Positions 26,880 to 38,020 of a stretch of 64,000 nt of DNA are shown in pieces. Position 1 is the stretch's first letter. The number at the start of each line of letters is the position of its first letter. A model generated the notes under the pieces. It was not told the origin of the DNA and searched no databases. It saw only the letters and a list, made by a program, of their open reading frames with translations. This stretch comes from Inia geoffrensis (Eukaryota; Chordata; Mammalia; Artiodactyla; Iniidae). The translations under genes were made by a program, and so were the position numbers. The stretch covers positions 61,542,001-61,606,000 of the forward strand of contig CM070903.1 of NCBI GenBank assembly GCA_036417435.1, written 5' to 3'.

Positions 26880-27180
26880 ACTCTGATGAAGTCGCCCCTC
26901 AACCGGAAAATGAAAGCTCCAGTGAAAAATTAGGCGAGCCAACGACAACAAAGAAAGAAAATGGGAGAAAGGAGAAAGGGGGCTGGTGAGGGGGAAGGAT
27001 TTAAGAACAAGAAAAGGGCAGATGTTTCGTAAATACATGCAAAGCAAAACTGGGTGTACGCGAACACTTCCGCAGAGAAACAGACCAATCACTGTGCACT
27101 TCCTCCCGCCGCACGGGTGGAGCTCTGCATTCAAAAAAAGTGTGGCCGCAGGCACCTGCGTTTCAACGGTCAGTTCTGAC
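26880..27180 (-). promoter_or_regulatory. CpG-rich, promoter-like stretch about 3 kb upstream of the ZBTB20 start exon
   Basis: Between about 27055 and 27170 there are roughly ten CpGs in a little over 100 bases of non-repeat DNA in an AT-rich, CpG-poor intron. The minus strand carries an inverted CCAAT box (gtgattggtc, near 27085) and ETS-like GGAAGTG sites in 'gcggaagtgttcgcg' and 'gggaggaagtgcac'. A further 'ttccggttg' lies near 26900. It sits next to the GA-rich tandem array. ZBTB20 is known to use several alternative first exons, so an internal promoter or enhancer is plausible. No transcript evidence is available here. Confidence 0.35.
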
Positions 27181-27984
27181 ATTCTATCTCCCAATTGTCC
27201 AAAGAGAACAAAAACATTTTCATCTCCCCACTACAGACATTTCTGTTATGAGAAGAAGGCTGCTTCAAGAACTGGGAAGGCGATTTAAGGTGACGGGAGG
27301 CTGAGTTAGCCAGCAGGACCTACTGGTTTTTAACTCTCATTGTGCTGGCCCTGGCAACAAGTTTTGGGCTGAAACAGCAGTGAGTAAGGCTGTGGATGAT
27401 GCTGGCTCTTTCCTTACTAAGACCGTACTTTATGTGTCAAGAAATATACATGAAAACATACTGAGGAGATGGTAGGCATTAAGCATGTTAAGTGCACGGA
27501 AATTAACTAGGTCGGTGGCATTTGATGTATAGATTTCACACTTCTTTGCACATATTGCACACATACAGTGATGGCAATGCTTTCGGCAACATATGGAAAA
27601 TAAATATTTTATCTGTGTGAGCTCTCATCAGTCTCCGGGGGCTGCTGAGGGAAGAGTGTTCTCTTCTGTCCCCCTCTCCCAATTTTCTCTCTTTGTGGGG
27701 CTCCCTCCCTCTCCTGCACATTAACATGCCTTCCACTTATCAGCCTGGTTGGATGGAAAAGTATTAGTCAGAACCTCTTTTTGATAAATACTCAGTCACT
27801 GGATCATGACAATTTTGACCCATGACCTTGCTCATCAACTCCTTCCCCCACCCCAATTATTTTGGCACGCTAACTATTTCTTTGCTCTCCTTCCCAATAA
27901 TACATTCAAGAGGCTTAGTAGAGTGTTTGGGAAGAGGGGCAAAGGGGAGGTGGTAACAAACCACCCCAGTGGGGGTTGGTAGTA

Positions 27985-28165
27985 GAACTGAGCTCTACCA
28001 TCAGTAGCTGTGCGCCCTAGGCAGATTCCTCTGCTTCTCTGGGCCTCAGTTTCCTCATCTGTAAAATGGAAATAATAATACCTTCTAGGGCTGATGTGAG
28101 GATTAAATGAGACACTTCCTGTCAAGTGATTGGCATAGCGCTGGCACACGGTCAGTGCCCCATGA
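27985..28165 (+). mobile_element. MIR SINE
   Basis: 'agctgtgcgccctaggcagattcctctgcttctctgggcctcagtttcctcatctgtaaaatggaaataataataccttc...gaggattaaatgagac' is a clear MIR. Confidence 0.92.
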
Positions 28166-28669
28166 GGGTAGCTCTTTCACAGACAGCATCAGTTCTGCGG
28201 TTTTCATCATTTCACCTAGAAGGAGGCACTCCCTTTATCTTTTTTAATATCTAGATTTGGGCAGGGGCAAATGGATTGTAATTGCAGCAAAGGCAGAAAG
28301 AATGCTAGGATAAGCAAACTCTTCAACACTTTGATTTTACCGTATTACCCCCCGACACCTTCTTTCTGTTCACGTGTTTGTCACTGCTGCTACTACACTA
28401 TTAGCTCCTCTTGAAGTTGAGGTCAAGCAAGCTACACTTGGCCTACAGAAGCCCATCAAACCTGAGCACTATGGTCTATTCATTGAAACCAACCTTTGGC
28501 ACTCTTGTCTTATCACGTCTTCTTACAATTTATCCTTTTACTGCTTGGTCTAATGTTCTCAGATCCATTTAAGATGTTTTCATGATTAAAATATTTTATT
28601 CTCTCAATTTTTCAACCTTCTTGGCAAGGTTGATTTATAATGTTTTTCAGTATATTTCTCCCTCACTGT

Positions 28670-29060
28670 ATCAGTCAGGATCTTGGCAAGAAACAGATGG
28701 CACACTCAGAGGTTTTAACTGAAAAGAGTTTAATGAAAGGACTCTCTACTGGGGTACAGAGGAGGTTAAGGGATCCTCAAGGGATGGTGATACACCAGGG
28801 ACTAGCAATAGTGTGAGGTTGTTAATCTCAGCTTCAAACTGATAAACCGAAGGAGCGAGGAAAGGTGTGGAGTTCCCTAAGTCTAGTCAGAACTGGAGTA
28901 GGGAAGGGGCTGGACTCATAATACCCTGACCCCACTCTCCTCCCACTCTCATGTCTCTTGCTGATGCCTCCTATTGCCTAAATTCAAAGGGAAGCCAGAG
29001 GAGAAGGCAGCCTAGGTAATGTGGTCCAGAGAGGTCGGTCTCCTGGGCCATGTATCAGGG
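28670..29060. repeat. Possible old interspersed repeat, family not named
   Basis: 'gtatcagtcaggatcttggcaagaaacagatggcacactcagaggttttaactgaaaagagtttaatgaaaggac' and 'ctgatgcctcctattgcctaaattcaaagggaagccagaggagaaggcagcc' look like a familiar high-copy mammalian repeat, but I cannot name the family with confidence. Confidence 0.4.
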
Positions 29061-29264
29061 CAGAGAATGTTCTGGGGTTTTGTGTGTGTGTGTGTGTCAG
29101 GGGTGAGGGGGAGATGAATAAGCATACCTATTTTCCCCCTCTCCATTTCCTTTACCTTTTTCTTCTCAATTATACTTTCTGGAAGGAAAGACACAGCAAA
29201 TCAAATGAAATCAGTTCTCTCTTAGTGTCCATTTACCTGTTTTGTCTATTTGTAACTTATGGGG

Positions 29265-29400
29265 GAAGAAAACTGAACATAAGCTATGTGAGAGCAAGGA
29301 TTTTTGGTTTGTTCTGTTCGGTGCCACACCCCTAGTGCCTAGAACAGTGCCTGGCACATAGTAAATGCCCAGTAAATTTTAGTTGGCTGAGTAAATATAC
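29265..29400 (+). mobile_element. L2 3'-end fragment
   Basis: 'gagagcaaggatttttggtttgttctgttcggtgccacacccctagtgcctagaacagtgcctggcacatagtaaatgcccagtaaatttt' is a well-preserved L2 terminus. Confidence 0.85.
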
Positions 29401-29404
29401 TCAT

Positions 29405-29545
29405 GTCTGCTGTGCCAGACGCTACATATACTTTATCTCATTTAGTCATTGCAACAATCCAGGTAAGTAGGCAGGTTGCCGAGCCCAGTCGTGTAGGTGG
29501 TGTGGGAATGGGTAGGCTTTAAAATCTAACACTCACTCTCTCCTT
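29405..29545 (-). mobile_element. MIR SINE fragment
   Basis: 'tgccagacgctacatatactttatctcatttagtcattgcaacaatccaggtaagtagg' fits the 5' part of reversed MIR. It directly follows the L2 terminus at 29400. Confidence 0.6.
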
Positions 29546-31009
29546 ACCCACCTCCAGGCCTTGAGACTTCACCCAGGTATTGTGAATCCATAGGGAGGGA
29601 TACGTTTGTAATTAGTCCACATTTTTATACCATATTCACCTTACTGAATGAAGGTTTGCACCTATTAAGTCTCTGTAAGTTTTATTATTTCTCTTTTACA
29701 TATGAGGAAGCTGGGTTTCTGAAAAGCAAAGGCTGCAAGGATTAGAACTCAATTTGACCATTCTCCAGGACCTGCAAAACGTGAATGCAGGCACTGGTAT
29801 TCTGCATAGGGGAAATATGGCCAATGGCACAAACAGCCCAGCTCCCTTGTGGGCTTCCCGGAGATTTTTAGGAAATCTTAGCTCCTGATTTCTGGGTCTG
29901 GTTATGGGTTCTGTGCAGTACAGGAAGGTAGGAGAGGCAAAGACTCTCTTCCCTCCCAACGGATAAACCAGGCTGAAACTTTGGAACCAGGCTGCATCCC
30001 GGTGTGCCTGTGATACCTGCACCGGCAATAGTTACTCTGTGATGAAGAAAAACTCAGAAAATTCTCCAGATGTGGGGATTTCTAACGCATTCTTTCGCTT
30101 GAACTTAAGGACGAATGAAGGTGCTTCCACAAGCAAGTTCCTTGCATAGGTATGGAATGAGGACACTCTATTTTTGACCTTTTGTCATGTCTTTAGTCCC
30201 CAGTCCCTCGAGCACATTGGTACTGTAGATCAGCCTAATGGTTCCCACCTCCGACCTGGCCAGGCAGGCCTGCCTATTGCCTTCATATCTGTCACCACCA
30301 ATTACAATTCAGGTGACTGACAGCATTAAAGGTAAAATGCAATGCAAAATAAAACAACACAAAACTCTGACTTCATCCCTTTGGGTTTGATTTATGCCAG
30401 AATAGTTAAAGACGTAGAAAATATAAATGTGAACATCCTACCTGAAGCCTGAGAGGGATGTTAGTCTCCCAGGTTTGGCGTTTTCCAGTAACAGAAATGT
30501 CTGTAAAACACCATCCCGTTACCTGCCTCACACCATATAGGAAAATGTGTAAATATAACAACCAGAATGAGTTTTTGTTCTAAAATGTATAATTATTTTG
30601 CATGCGTAGCCTCTAAGTAATTTAAATTTCTGGCTTTTCTAGTAAAAGAGAGCATATATTCATCTGTTACTTCTAGCAATGATCAGTGAATACCTGATGT
30701 CACTCTTTCATCAGTATTTTTCTGTAGGCATCATAGCTCCTACCCCAACTTATTTCTGCAACTTGACTTGCAAGGGTTGTACTTCTCCTACGTAAATGTC
30801 TGATGTGGAGGGAACTAAATCAAGTACTCAGAGCTATGCATCCAGAGGGCAGAGCTGACCTTGGGCACAATGGTTTGAGATGTGGCTGAAGAAGCCCACA
30901 GCTGCAAGGGTGGGTGTTGGCCCCCTTGAATGACAAGGAGACCACAGCACGGGACACAGAGATGCGGCTACATCACAGGTGGACACAGGCACAGAAAGCT
31001 GGCTCTCGG

Positions 31010-31290
31010 ATGTGTCCAGCGCGGCGTGAAATGACAAGCTGCAGTGAGATTCAACAGAATGGCAAAGAAGGGTGATGAGAAGCAAACAGATAGGGCTGGA
31101 GCTGCCACCGCTTCAGGCAGAGGCACAGATGACCAAGCAGAACAGCACCGGTCCCTGCAATGTGCGCTCAGATGCAGCTCAGCACAGCCACCCAGCGAGG
31201 CAGGCGCGATGCTACCCAGGGTGCGCACTGCAGGCTGGAAGCGGAGAACCAATGCAGGCACTTCAGGACTGAGTCTGGTTACCTTGCCGC
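31010..31290. promoter_or_regulatory. CpG cluster of unknown role
   Basis: 'gtccagcgcggcgtgaaatg', 'gccaccgcttc', 'agcaccggtccctgc', 'aatgtgcgctc', 'cccagcgaggcaggcgcgatgc', 'ggtgcgcactgc' and 'gaagcggagaacc' give about a dozen CpGs in 280 bases of higher GC than the surroundings. No known repeat was recognised. Open frames on both strands show no recognisable protein. It could be an enhancer, an untranslated exon or a decayed element. Confidence 0.3.
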
Positions 31291-32049
31291 ATCCAAGAGA
31301 TGAAGCCATCTAAAATTTCATCTGCTCTTACAATTGTGTGAGTTTTTTAAAAAAATTAAACAAAGTGAACTAAGAAGCCTTTCATTGGAGGCATAATGTA
31401 CTCACAGTAGTTTTCAAATAAATGGTGTCACTCTTCAGGTAAATCACTCCAAGGCTTGGGCCTAGTGCAGATGTTCATTGGGGCAGGGAGCAGAGAGCGG
31501 CTGCATCTGGATCAGACAAGGAACAAACAAAGATAAGGCTGTTAAATGAAGAGGTGATGCTGATCGCTCATTCTATAGAGCCAGAACCGTGGGACTTGGT
31601 TGAGAGTCGGGTCCTGCACTTTGCACCAGAGAACAGTGAGTCAGGGGAGGGAGATGGAGAGGGCGTTGTCCAGGCCCCGCTTTCAGTGTTTCCACCTGAC
31701 TGCCTGTCTGGTGTGAAGCTGTTAACAGCACCCACCAGTGTGGAGCTGACATTGTGATCCTGAGCTGGAGTTGAGGTGGAGGGTGAGGGTAGGGGAAGCC
31801 TGGCCACAGCGGACTCGTCTTCCTGTGTTCATTCCACCGCAACCTCTCTCTCACATTGCTGCTCTGAGATTCTTGCCTATCTTAAAAACGCCCACTGACC
31901 TGGCCATGTTTCTGAGCTCTTGCCTTCTCTCCACCCTTCACTACAGCCTCTGTTTTCTGCCATATCCTCTAACCCCGAGGAGTTCAGCCTCAGGGGCTAC
32001 AGAATGGACCCTTGTCTGTCTCAGAGCCTCAGGCCCAGAGGTCTTTTCC

Positions 32050-33329
32050 CCGGACTTTCCCCTTCGGCCACACTGCGCCCTGATGACCACTTTATTCCGG
32101 AAACTCTCCTCCCTTCTCATTGGGACGCTGCATCATCCTGCCTTCCCGCTCTCAGTTCTCTTCTGCCTCTTCCACTGGCCTGCCTTCTCTCTCCTGTTTC
32201 CTAAATGCAGACAGGCCTCAAGATTCTCTCTCTCCTCAAGCTTTGCCTACACAGCCACCCTCCATGGCCTCAACAGTCACCTCTCCATAGAGAACACCCA
32301 CATGGCTATCTTTAGTTCTCGCTTGTCTACAGAGCTCCAGACCTGCATTCTAAATAACTGCTGGTTATCGGTTCATTGATTCATTTGCTTGTTTGTTCAT
32401 TCATTCATTGTTTACATAGACTCTATTAGGCACCTAGAAAAGATGAATAAGATGGGGCCTCTAACTCTGAGAAGCTCACATCTCCACCATACACTGCACA
32501 GGCACTTCTAATTCAGAAAGTTTCCAGCAGAATTCATTGCCCTTCCCTCAAAATATGTTGCTTCTCCAGCCTTCCCATTTCCTGCTACTGGTACCATCTT
32601 TGTCCAGTTACTTGTGCCTACAATTGAGAAGCCTTCTTTAGTTCCTCCTTTTCTTTCATTTCCCATATCCAATCAGGTGCCAACTCCTGTGGTTTTTACT
32701 CAGGCTGTGAATCAATACTCACTTTTTATCCCAACACCTATTTATCCTTTTATCACCTGTTGCCCAGACTCCTGTGAGTGCCTCCTAACCGTCTTCCCTT
32801 CCCTCAGATCCTCTTTACCTGTAGTCCATCCTTCACAACAACACTACATTTACTGTTCTAAAGTACCATTCTAAACACATTACTCCTTTGCTCTTTGCTT
32901 ACTGGATTAAATGCAAACTTCTCAGCTTGGCATTCTAGGCTCCTACGATATAGCCCCAATCTAATTTCTTACTCTTTTTCTCTACAGTGCATTCTACACT
33001 GCAGAAGTCCCACTTGTTCCCACCATGGTCATGGTCTTTCCTCCCCTTTTCCAATGTCTACATAGAGCTTCTTTAGGGGTCATCCAAACACCACCTCGCT
33101 TATGAGACATTTTCCAAAGGAAAGTGCCCTTCTCAAATCCTTAAGCACTTTTTGCACCACTCCCTTCCCACGTTCTATGGACTCTAATAATTATTTGTGT
33201 AATTTGTCTCCCCCCCTCTTAAGCTTCTTGAAGGCAGAGGCCATTTTTACTTTGTGTACTTTTTACTTTGTACCCATAGTGTGCAATGCCTTGCACACAG
33301 GTTAGTGCTCAGCTGATGTCTGCTGATTC
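32050..33329 (+). mobile_element. L2 LINE, long degenerate copy
   Basis: Recognisable landmarks in order are 'gagctccagacctgcattctaaataactgctgg', 'cccatatccaatcaggtgccaactcctg' and 'gactcctgtgagtgcctcctaaccgtcttccc'. They are followed by 'ggattaaatgcaaacttctcagcttggcattctaggctcc', then 'aagcttcttgaaggcagaggcc' and 'tgccttgcacacaggttagtgctcag'. This is the 3' part of L2 reading to its terminus, where the L1 begins. It explains the long open frames near 31771-32379, which are not genes. Confidence 0.8.
32366..32500 (-). mobile_element. L2 3'-end fragment in opposite orientation, inside the plus-strand L2
   Basis: 'gttcattcattcattgtttacatagactctattaggcacctag...ggggcctctaactctgagaagctcaca' fits the reverse complement of the L2 3' terminus. 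The surrounding plus-strand L2 seems to resume at 'tctccaccatacactgcacaggcacttctaattc'. Confidence 0.5.
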
Positions 33330-33847
33330 AGACCCCAAATAGCCAAAGCAATTCTGAGAAAGAAAAATGGAGCTGGAGGAATCAGGCTCCCTGACTTCAG
33401 ACTATACTACAAAGCTATAGTCATCAAAGCAGTATGGTAATGGCATAAAAATAGAAATATAGGTCAATAGAACAGGATAGAAAGCCCAGAAATAAACCCA
33501 CATGCCTATGGTCAATTAATCTATGATAAAGGAGGCAAGACTGTACAATAGGGGAAAGATAGTCTCTTCAATAAATCGTGCTGGGAAAACTGGACAGCTA
33601 CATATAAAAAAGTGAAATTAGAACATTCTTTAATAACATACACAAAAATAAGCTCAAAATGGATTAAAGACCTAAATGTGAGACTGGACGCTATAAAACT
33701 CTTAGAGGAAAACATAGGCAGAACATTCTCTGACATAAATCGCAGCAATATTTTTTTTTGATCCATCTCCCAGAGTAATGGAAATAAAAACAAAAGTAAA
33801 CAAATGGGACCTAATTAAACTCAAAAGCTTTTGCACAGCAAAGGAAA

Positions 33848-33894
33848 TCCCCCTGTAAAATGAGGGGTTGGGGTAGATGAGCTTTAAGGTCTTT
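33848..33894 (+). repeat. MIR-like 47-bp insert inside the L1
   Basis: L1 sequence 'gcacagcaaaggaaa' should run straight into 'ccataaacaaaatgaaa'. Between them sits 'ctgtaaaatgaggggttgg...taaggtctttc', which matches the 3' half of the MIR-type SINE ('ctgtaaaatgagggggttggactagatgatc...aaggtccc'). No target-site duplication or tail is present. Confidence 0.75.
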
Positions 33895-33905
33895 CCATAA
33901 ACAAA

Positions 33906-34439
33906 ATGAAAGCACAACCCGCAGATTGGGAGAAAATATTTGCAAATGATGTGACTGACAAGGGATTAGTCCCCAAAATTTACAAACAGCTCATGAGGCT
34001 TAATATCATCAAAACAAACAACCCAATCAAAAAATGGGCAGAAGACCTAAACAGACATTTCTCCAAAGGAGACATACAGATGGACCAGAGGCACCTGAAA
34101 AGGTGTTCAACATCACTAATTATTAGAGAAATGCAAATCAAAACTACAATGAGATGTCACCTCGCACCAGTCAAAATGACTATCATCAAAAAATCCACAA
34201 ACAATAAATTCTGGAGAGGGTGTGGAGCGAAGGGAACCCTCCTACACTGTTGGTGGGAATGTAAATTGGTACAGCCACTATACAGAACAGTATGGAGGTT
34301 CCTTAGAAAACTAAAAATAGAGCTACCATATGATCTAGCAATCCCACTCCTGGGCATATGTCCAGAGAAAAACATGGTCCGAAAGGATACAGTTCATTGC
34401 AGCACTGTTTACAATAGCCAAGACATGGAAGCAACCTAA
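33906..34439 (+). pseudogene. L1 ORF2 C-terminal remnant (177 codons open)
   Basis: The open stretch includes [20 protein letters not shown] and a following '[16 protein letters not shown]' type segment. This is the hallmark of the region after the reverse transcriptase domain in mammalian L1 ORF2, including the cysteine-rich part. The catalytic domains are missing because the element is 5' truncated, and the frame is open only by chance of limited decay. It is not a cellular gene. Confidence 0.92.
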
Positions 34440-35014
34440 ATATCCATCAACATAAAGAAGGATAAAGAAGACGTGGTACATATATACAATGGAATACTAC
34501 TCAGCCATTAAAAGGAATGAAATAATGTCATTTGCAGCAACACAGATGGACCTAGAGATTGTCATACTGAATGAAGTAAGTCAGACAGAGAAAGATAAAT
34601 GTATGATATCGCTTGTATGTGGAATCTAAAAAGAAATGATACAAATAAACTTATTTACAAAATAGACTTAGAGAACTAACTTATGGTTACCAGGGGAGAA
34701 GGGTGGGGAGGGAGGGATAGTTAGGGAGTTTGGGATTGACATGTACACACTGCTATATTTAAAACAGATAACCAACAAGGGCCTACTGTACAGCACAGGG
34801 AACTCTGCTCAACGTTCTGTAACAACTTAAATGGGAAAAGAATTTGAAAAGGAATAGATACATGTATACGTATAACTGAATCACTTTCCTGTACACCCGA
34901 AACTTTCACAACATTGTTAATAAACTATACTCCAATATAAAGTAAAAAGTTAAAAAGGTTCTAAAATAAAAAGTTTATTAAAGAAAATAAAAGCAATAAA
35001 GATGCTTGCTTAGA

Positions 35015-35150
35015 ATCATGGAAGCTGAGATTGAACTGGAAAGACCTTAGAGCTCATCTACTCCAACCCCTCTTTTTTCAGATGAGGACATCAAGGGAAC
35101 TGACTTGCTCAAGGCCACATCCTTACTAGCAGCTGAGCAACGACAATTGA
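35015..35150 (-). mobile_element. MIR SINE
   Basis: 'ggaaagaccttagagctcatctactccaacccctcttttttcagatgaggacatcaagggaactgacttgctcaaggccacat' matches the reversed MIR form that carries the 'aaggtcccttccag' end. Confidence 0.85.
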
Positions 35151-36176
35151 CAGAAAAGGTCACTAATCTCTGAATATCTACCGGTGTTGCTTGGCACCAA
35201 CAGACCTAGCAGACCATCAGCAGTGACCAGACCAAAGAGAGTGAGGGGTTGGGTGCATAGCCTGCAAGGATACACTGGGTTCCACAAAAAGAAAAAATTT
35301 GTTTCACTTATTCACTTCAATAAATCAAACTAATAAATGTCCTTTTATAGTTAACTGATGTTTAAAAAAATGAGGGTGGATTTAAAGAACAAGGAAGCAA
35401 ACTTTTTAGCATTACCAGCAGAAACAATTGTGACAATACTGCAAATACCACTGGGGTGATTCAACTCAGGGTGAAAAAGCAGAATGAAGAAATTTCTCAT
35501 GCTTTCGAAAAGCAGTGGGTTCAGCTGAAGTTCTTGGTGAGAACATGCTGTGGTAATTCTATGGTTAAATTCATCTTATAGAAACATAGGCTATTGGCAA
35601 TCTTGCTACTATGCCACACCAATAAATCTTTTTCCACCTCTCTTTGCTCAGTATTTATCCTATAGGCTTGTTTAAATTTTTACTTATTTTCCTTTCATTA
35701 TATCACCAATCTACTCGTAGAAAAGGATAGATGACTGCTCCCAGGTCTGTTCTAATTTTTGTCCCTTGTTCTTCTCTTGTGGTAGACGAAACATTAATTG
35801 TTTAATCTCCTCTCTAGCCTCATTCTCAAACAGAATCATTTTCTTTCTCCTGAAGGTGTAAAGCCCAACGAAACACGTTGTGGGGATAACAGTGTTTACC
35901 TAGGTGAGGAAAACAGACTTTTCCAGGGGATCTCAGTAGATTTTACTTGTCCAGAAAAACTCAGCTCTTAAATGCTAGCCTCTGGCCCTACAAGACTTCA
36001 CCTGTCTCCCCCAGGTGAGCACCTTACTCACTGTTACTCACCAGAGGAGAAACATGGTACTGGTCATTATATTCTCTTTGGTCAGTATGGTGGAGCCATG
36101 CTATGCATTGAGAGATCCATTAAATAGTAACACCCACGTAGACAGCAAATTGGGCTCAAGAGTTCCTCATAGTTCT

Positions 36177-36495
36177 TTTTTTTTTTTTTTTTATAAGCAG
36201 ATACTCATTTTTAATTATTATTTATTTATTTTTGGCTGTGTTGGGTCTTCGGTTCTGTGTGAGGGATTTCTCCAGTTACGGCAAGCGGGGGCCACTCTTC
36301 ATCGCGGTGCACGGGCCTCTCACTGTTGTGGCCTCTCCCGTTGTGGAGCACAGGCTCCAGACGTGCAGGCTCAGTAGTTGTGGCTCACGGGCCCAGTTGT
36401 TCCACGGCATGTGGGATCTTCCCAGACCAGGGCTCGAATCCGTGTCCCCTGCATCGGCAGGAGGACTCTCAACCACTGTGCCACCAGGGAAGCCC
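36177..36495 (-). mobile_element. CHR SINE with extended 3' region
   Basis: In plus orientation it reads poly(T), then 'ttatttatttttggctgtgttgggtcttcg', then the CHR body, and ends '...ccaccagggaagccc'. The 'ggctgtgttgggtcttc' part marks a longer form than the usual CHR-2. A 19-bp target-site duplication with one mismatch flanks it, at 36158-36176 and 36496-36514 (aagagttcctcat...). Confidence 0.94.
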
Positions 36496-37424
36496 AAGAG
36501 TTCCTCATAATTCTTACTAAACCATCACATGGCTGGACAGTTATCAACCCTTCACCAGACAGAGCTTCTTTCTCTTTTCTTCCCTTGGCAACTACATTAA
36601 AATTATAAAGGAAATCACTGGTCGATGTGTCTAGTACATTGCAGTGAAAAATCACCTGGAAGCATACACACCCATTGTGTAATTACATAAGTGTACATTT
36701 TAAGTAGGTCTAACATTCGATTTAAATTGTGCATTTTATAATTAAATGGAGACATAATCTTTCTGTCCTTTAATCACACTCCTCTTTCTCAGCTCCACAT
36801 CCTCTTGCTATGATTTTCCTTTCACTTTTGGGCAAATTGTCACCTCTCTCCTTCTTCTTATTTCCCTCTTGCCTTAGCACACACCCGAGGGTTTTTAATT
36901 AGAACTATTGCATGGTGTGTCATATTTCATTACTTAAAGAGTAGTTATACTCTAAAAAAGACTCAGTGAAAATGACTTTAAGAGGTTTCATATTTATCCT
37001 TTTTCAATGGCGTCCATATCCAGTGTACTCAGTTTTTAAATCAAAAGGTAAAAGGCTGCTGGGGTCATACATTTTCCCCAGAATCTGGAAATCCAGCTAT
37101 TCTCTCTGCCACTTACATCATCACTGTAATAAAGACTCTGCCCTGGGAGCCCAGCTGGCAAGGTTCTGAATGGTGCCAGAGGCAGAAGAGACAGTGGGTC
37201 ATTTCCATTCCAGACTGCTGTATTGTTGACAGCTCTGCAGATCTGTCTCGGAAGCCCTTAGAGAGCAGAGCTGTTATGTAACACACTGCCACAGATTGCT
37301 GCGAGGAACTTTCTGCGGAGATCTCATTTCAGTATGGCCATTCCCCTTTGGAAATCACACCAAATCATTCTAAAACGACAGATGGGGCTTCTCTGACAAA
37401 GGCTTACAAAAAAGATAATAGTAA

Positions 37425-37665
37425 CAATAATTTGTTAGATGTCTAAATGTTGTTAGGGACTGCATGAGGAATTTTTATGTGTAAGTTCATTCTTATTTAA
37501 TCCTCACAGGAATGTCGTGCTGTAGGTGTTAGTATACCCATTTTACAGATGTGGAAAAGTGAGACTCAGAGTGCTTAATAAACCACTCCAAGATTAGAAA
37601 GCTGTGGGTAGTGAGGCCAGAATTCAAACCCAGATCTTTCTGACTCTAAATCTGTGCTTTCTTTT
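37425..37665 (-). mobile_element. MIR SINE
   Basis: 'ttatttaatcctcacaggaatgtcg', 'cccattttacagatgtggaaaagtgagactcagag' and 'ggccagaattcaaacccagatctttctgactc' give a nearly full reversed MIR. Confidence 0.9.
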
Positions 37666-37879
37666 ACTACACAACAACTGCTCCAACACAGTATGGATAC
37701 ATTTCTAGTTCCCACTGTGATTTCAGCACAAGAAACAGGTTTATGTTATTTCCATAATGGTTCAGAGTCACTGAAAGAACTGGGAGTACAGACCTCAGGT
37801 GAAGGAACTCTTTCAGAAACTATCAATAAGTATAACTCCTTCCTAGCTTCTTTCTATTTGAAGATGAGGATGCCTTGTA

Positions 37880-38020
37880 CTGGTTTTCTCAAACTCTAAT
37901 GAACAAATGAATCACCCAAGATTTCTGATTCAGCGTGTGCCTGGGGGTGGAGTCTGTGATTCTACATTTCTAACAAGCTCCCAGGTGATGCTGATGACAC
38001 TGATCTGGTACCACAGGTCC
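37880..38020 (+). mobile_element. MER5A-type DNA transposon remnant (hAT-Charlie, non-autonomous)
   Basis: 'tggttttctcaaactctaatgaacaaatgaatcacc...gatttctgattcagcgtgtgcctgggggtggagtctgtgattctacatttctaacaagctcccaggtgatgctgatgacactgatc' matches MER5A. About 45 bases of the usual centre are lost. Confidence 0.85.

Larger units (their letters stand above)
33330..34985 (+). mobile_element. L1 LINE, 5'-truncated, ORF2 3' part plus 3'UTR
   Basis: It starts 'ccccaaatagccaaagcaattctgagaaagaaaaatggagc', an ORF2 segment, and continues through the conserved ORF2 C-terminal region. The 3'UTR follows: 'ggaatctaaaaagaaatgatacaaataaac', a G-rich tract near 34696-34720, and 'acattgttaataaactatactccaatataaa'. 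The copy is broken by frameshifts and a 9-10 T run near 33751, so it is inactive. It lies directly against the 3' end of an L2 element. A foreign 47-bp piece interrupts it at 33848-33894. Confidence 0.93.

Noticed and set aside
31771..32379. 202-codon open frame, the longest in the window
   Set aside because: It falls largely in a degenerate plus-strand L2 element. The translation is Ser/Pro/Leu-rich with no domain, typical of pyrimidine-rich L2 sequence.
33906..34439. 177-codon open frame as a cellular gene
   Set aside because: The peptide is the L1 ORF2 C-terminal region inside a truncated L1.
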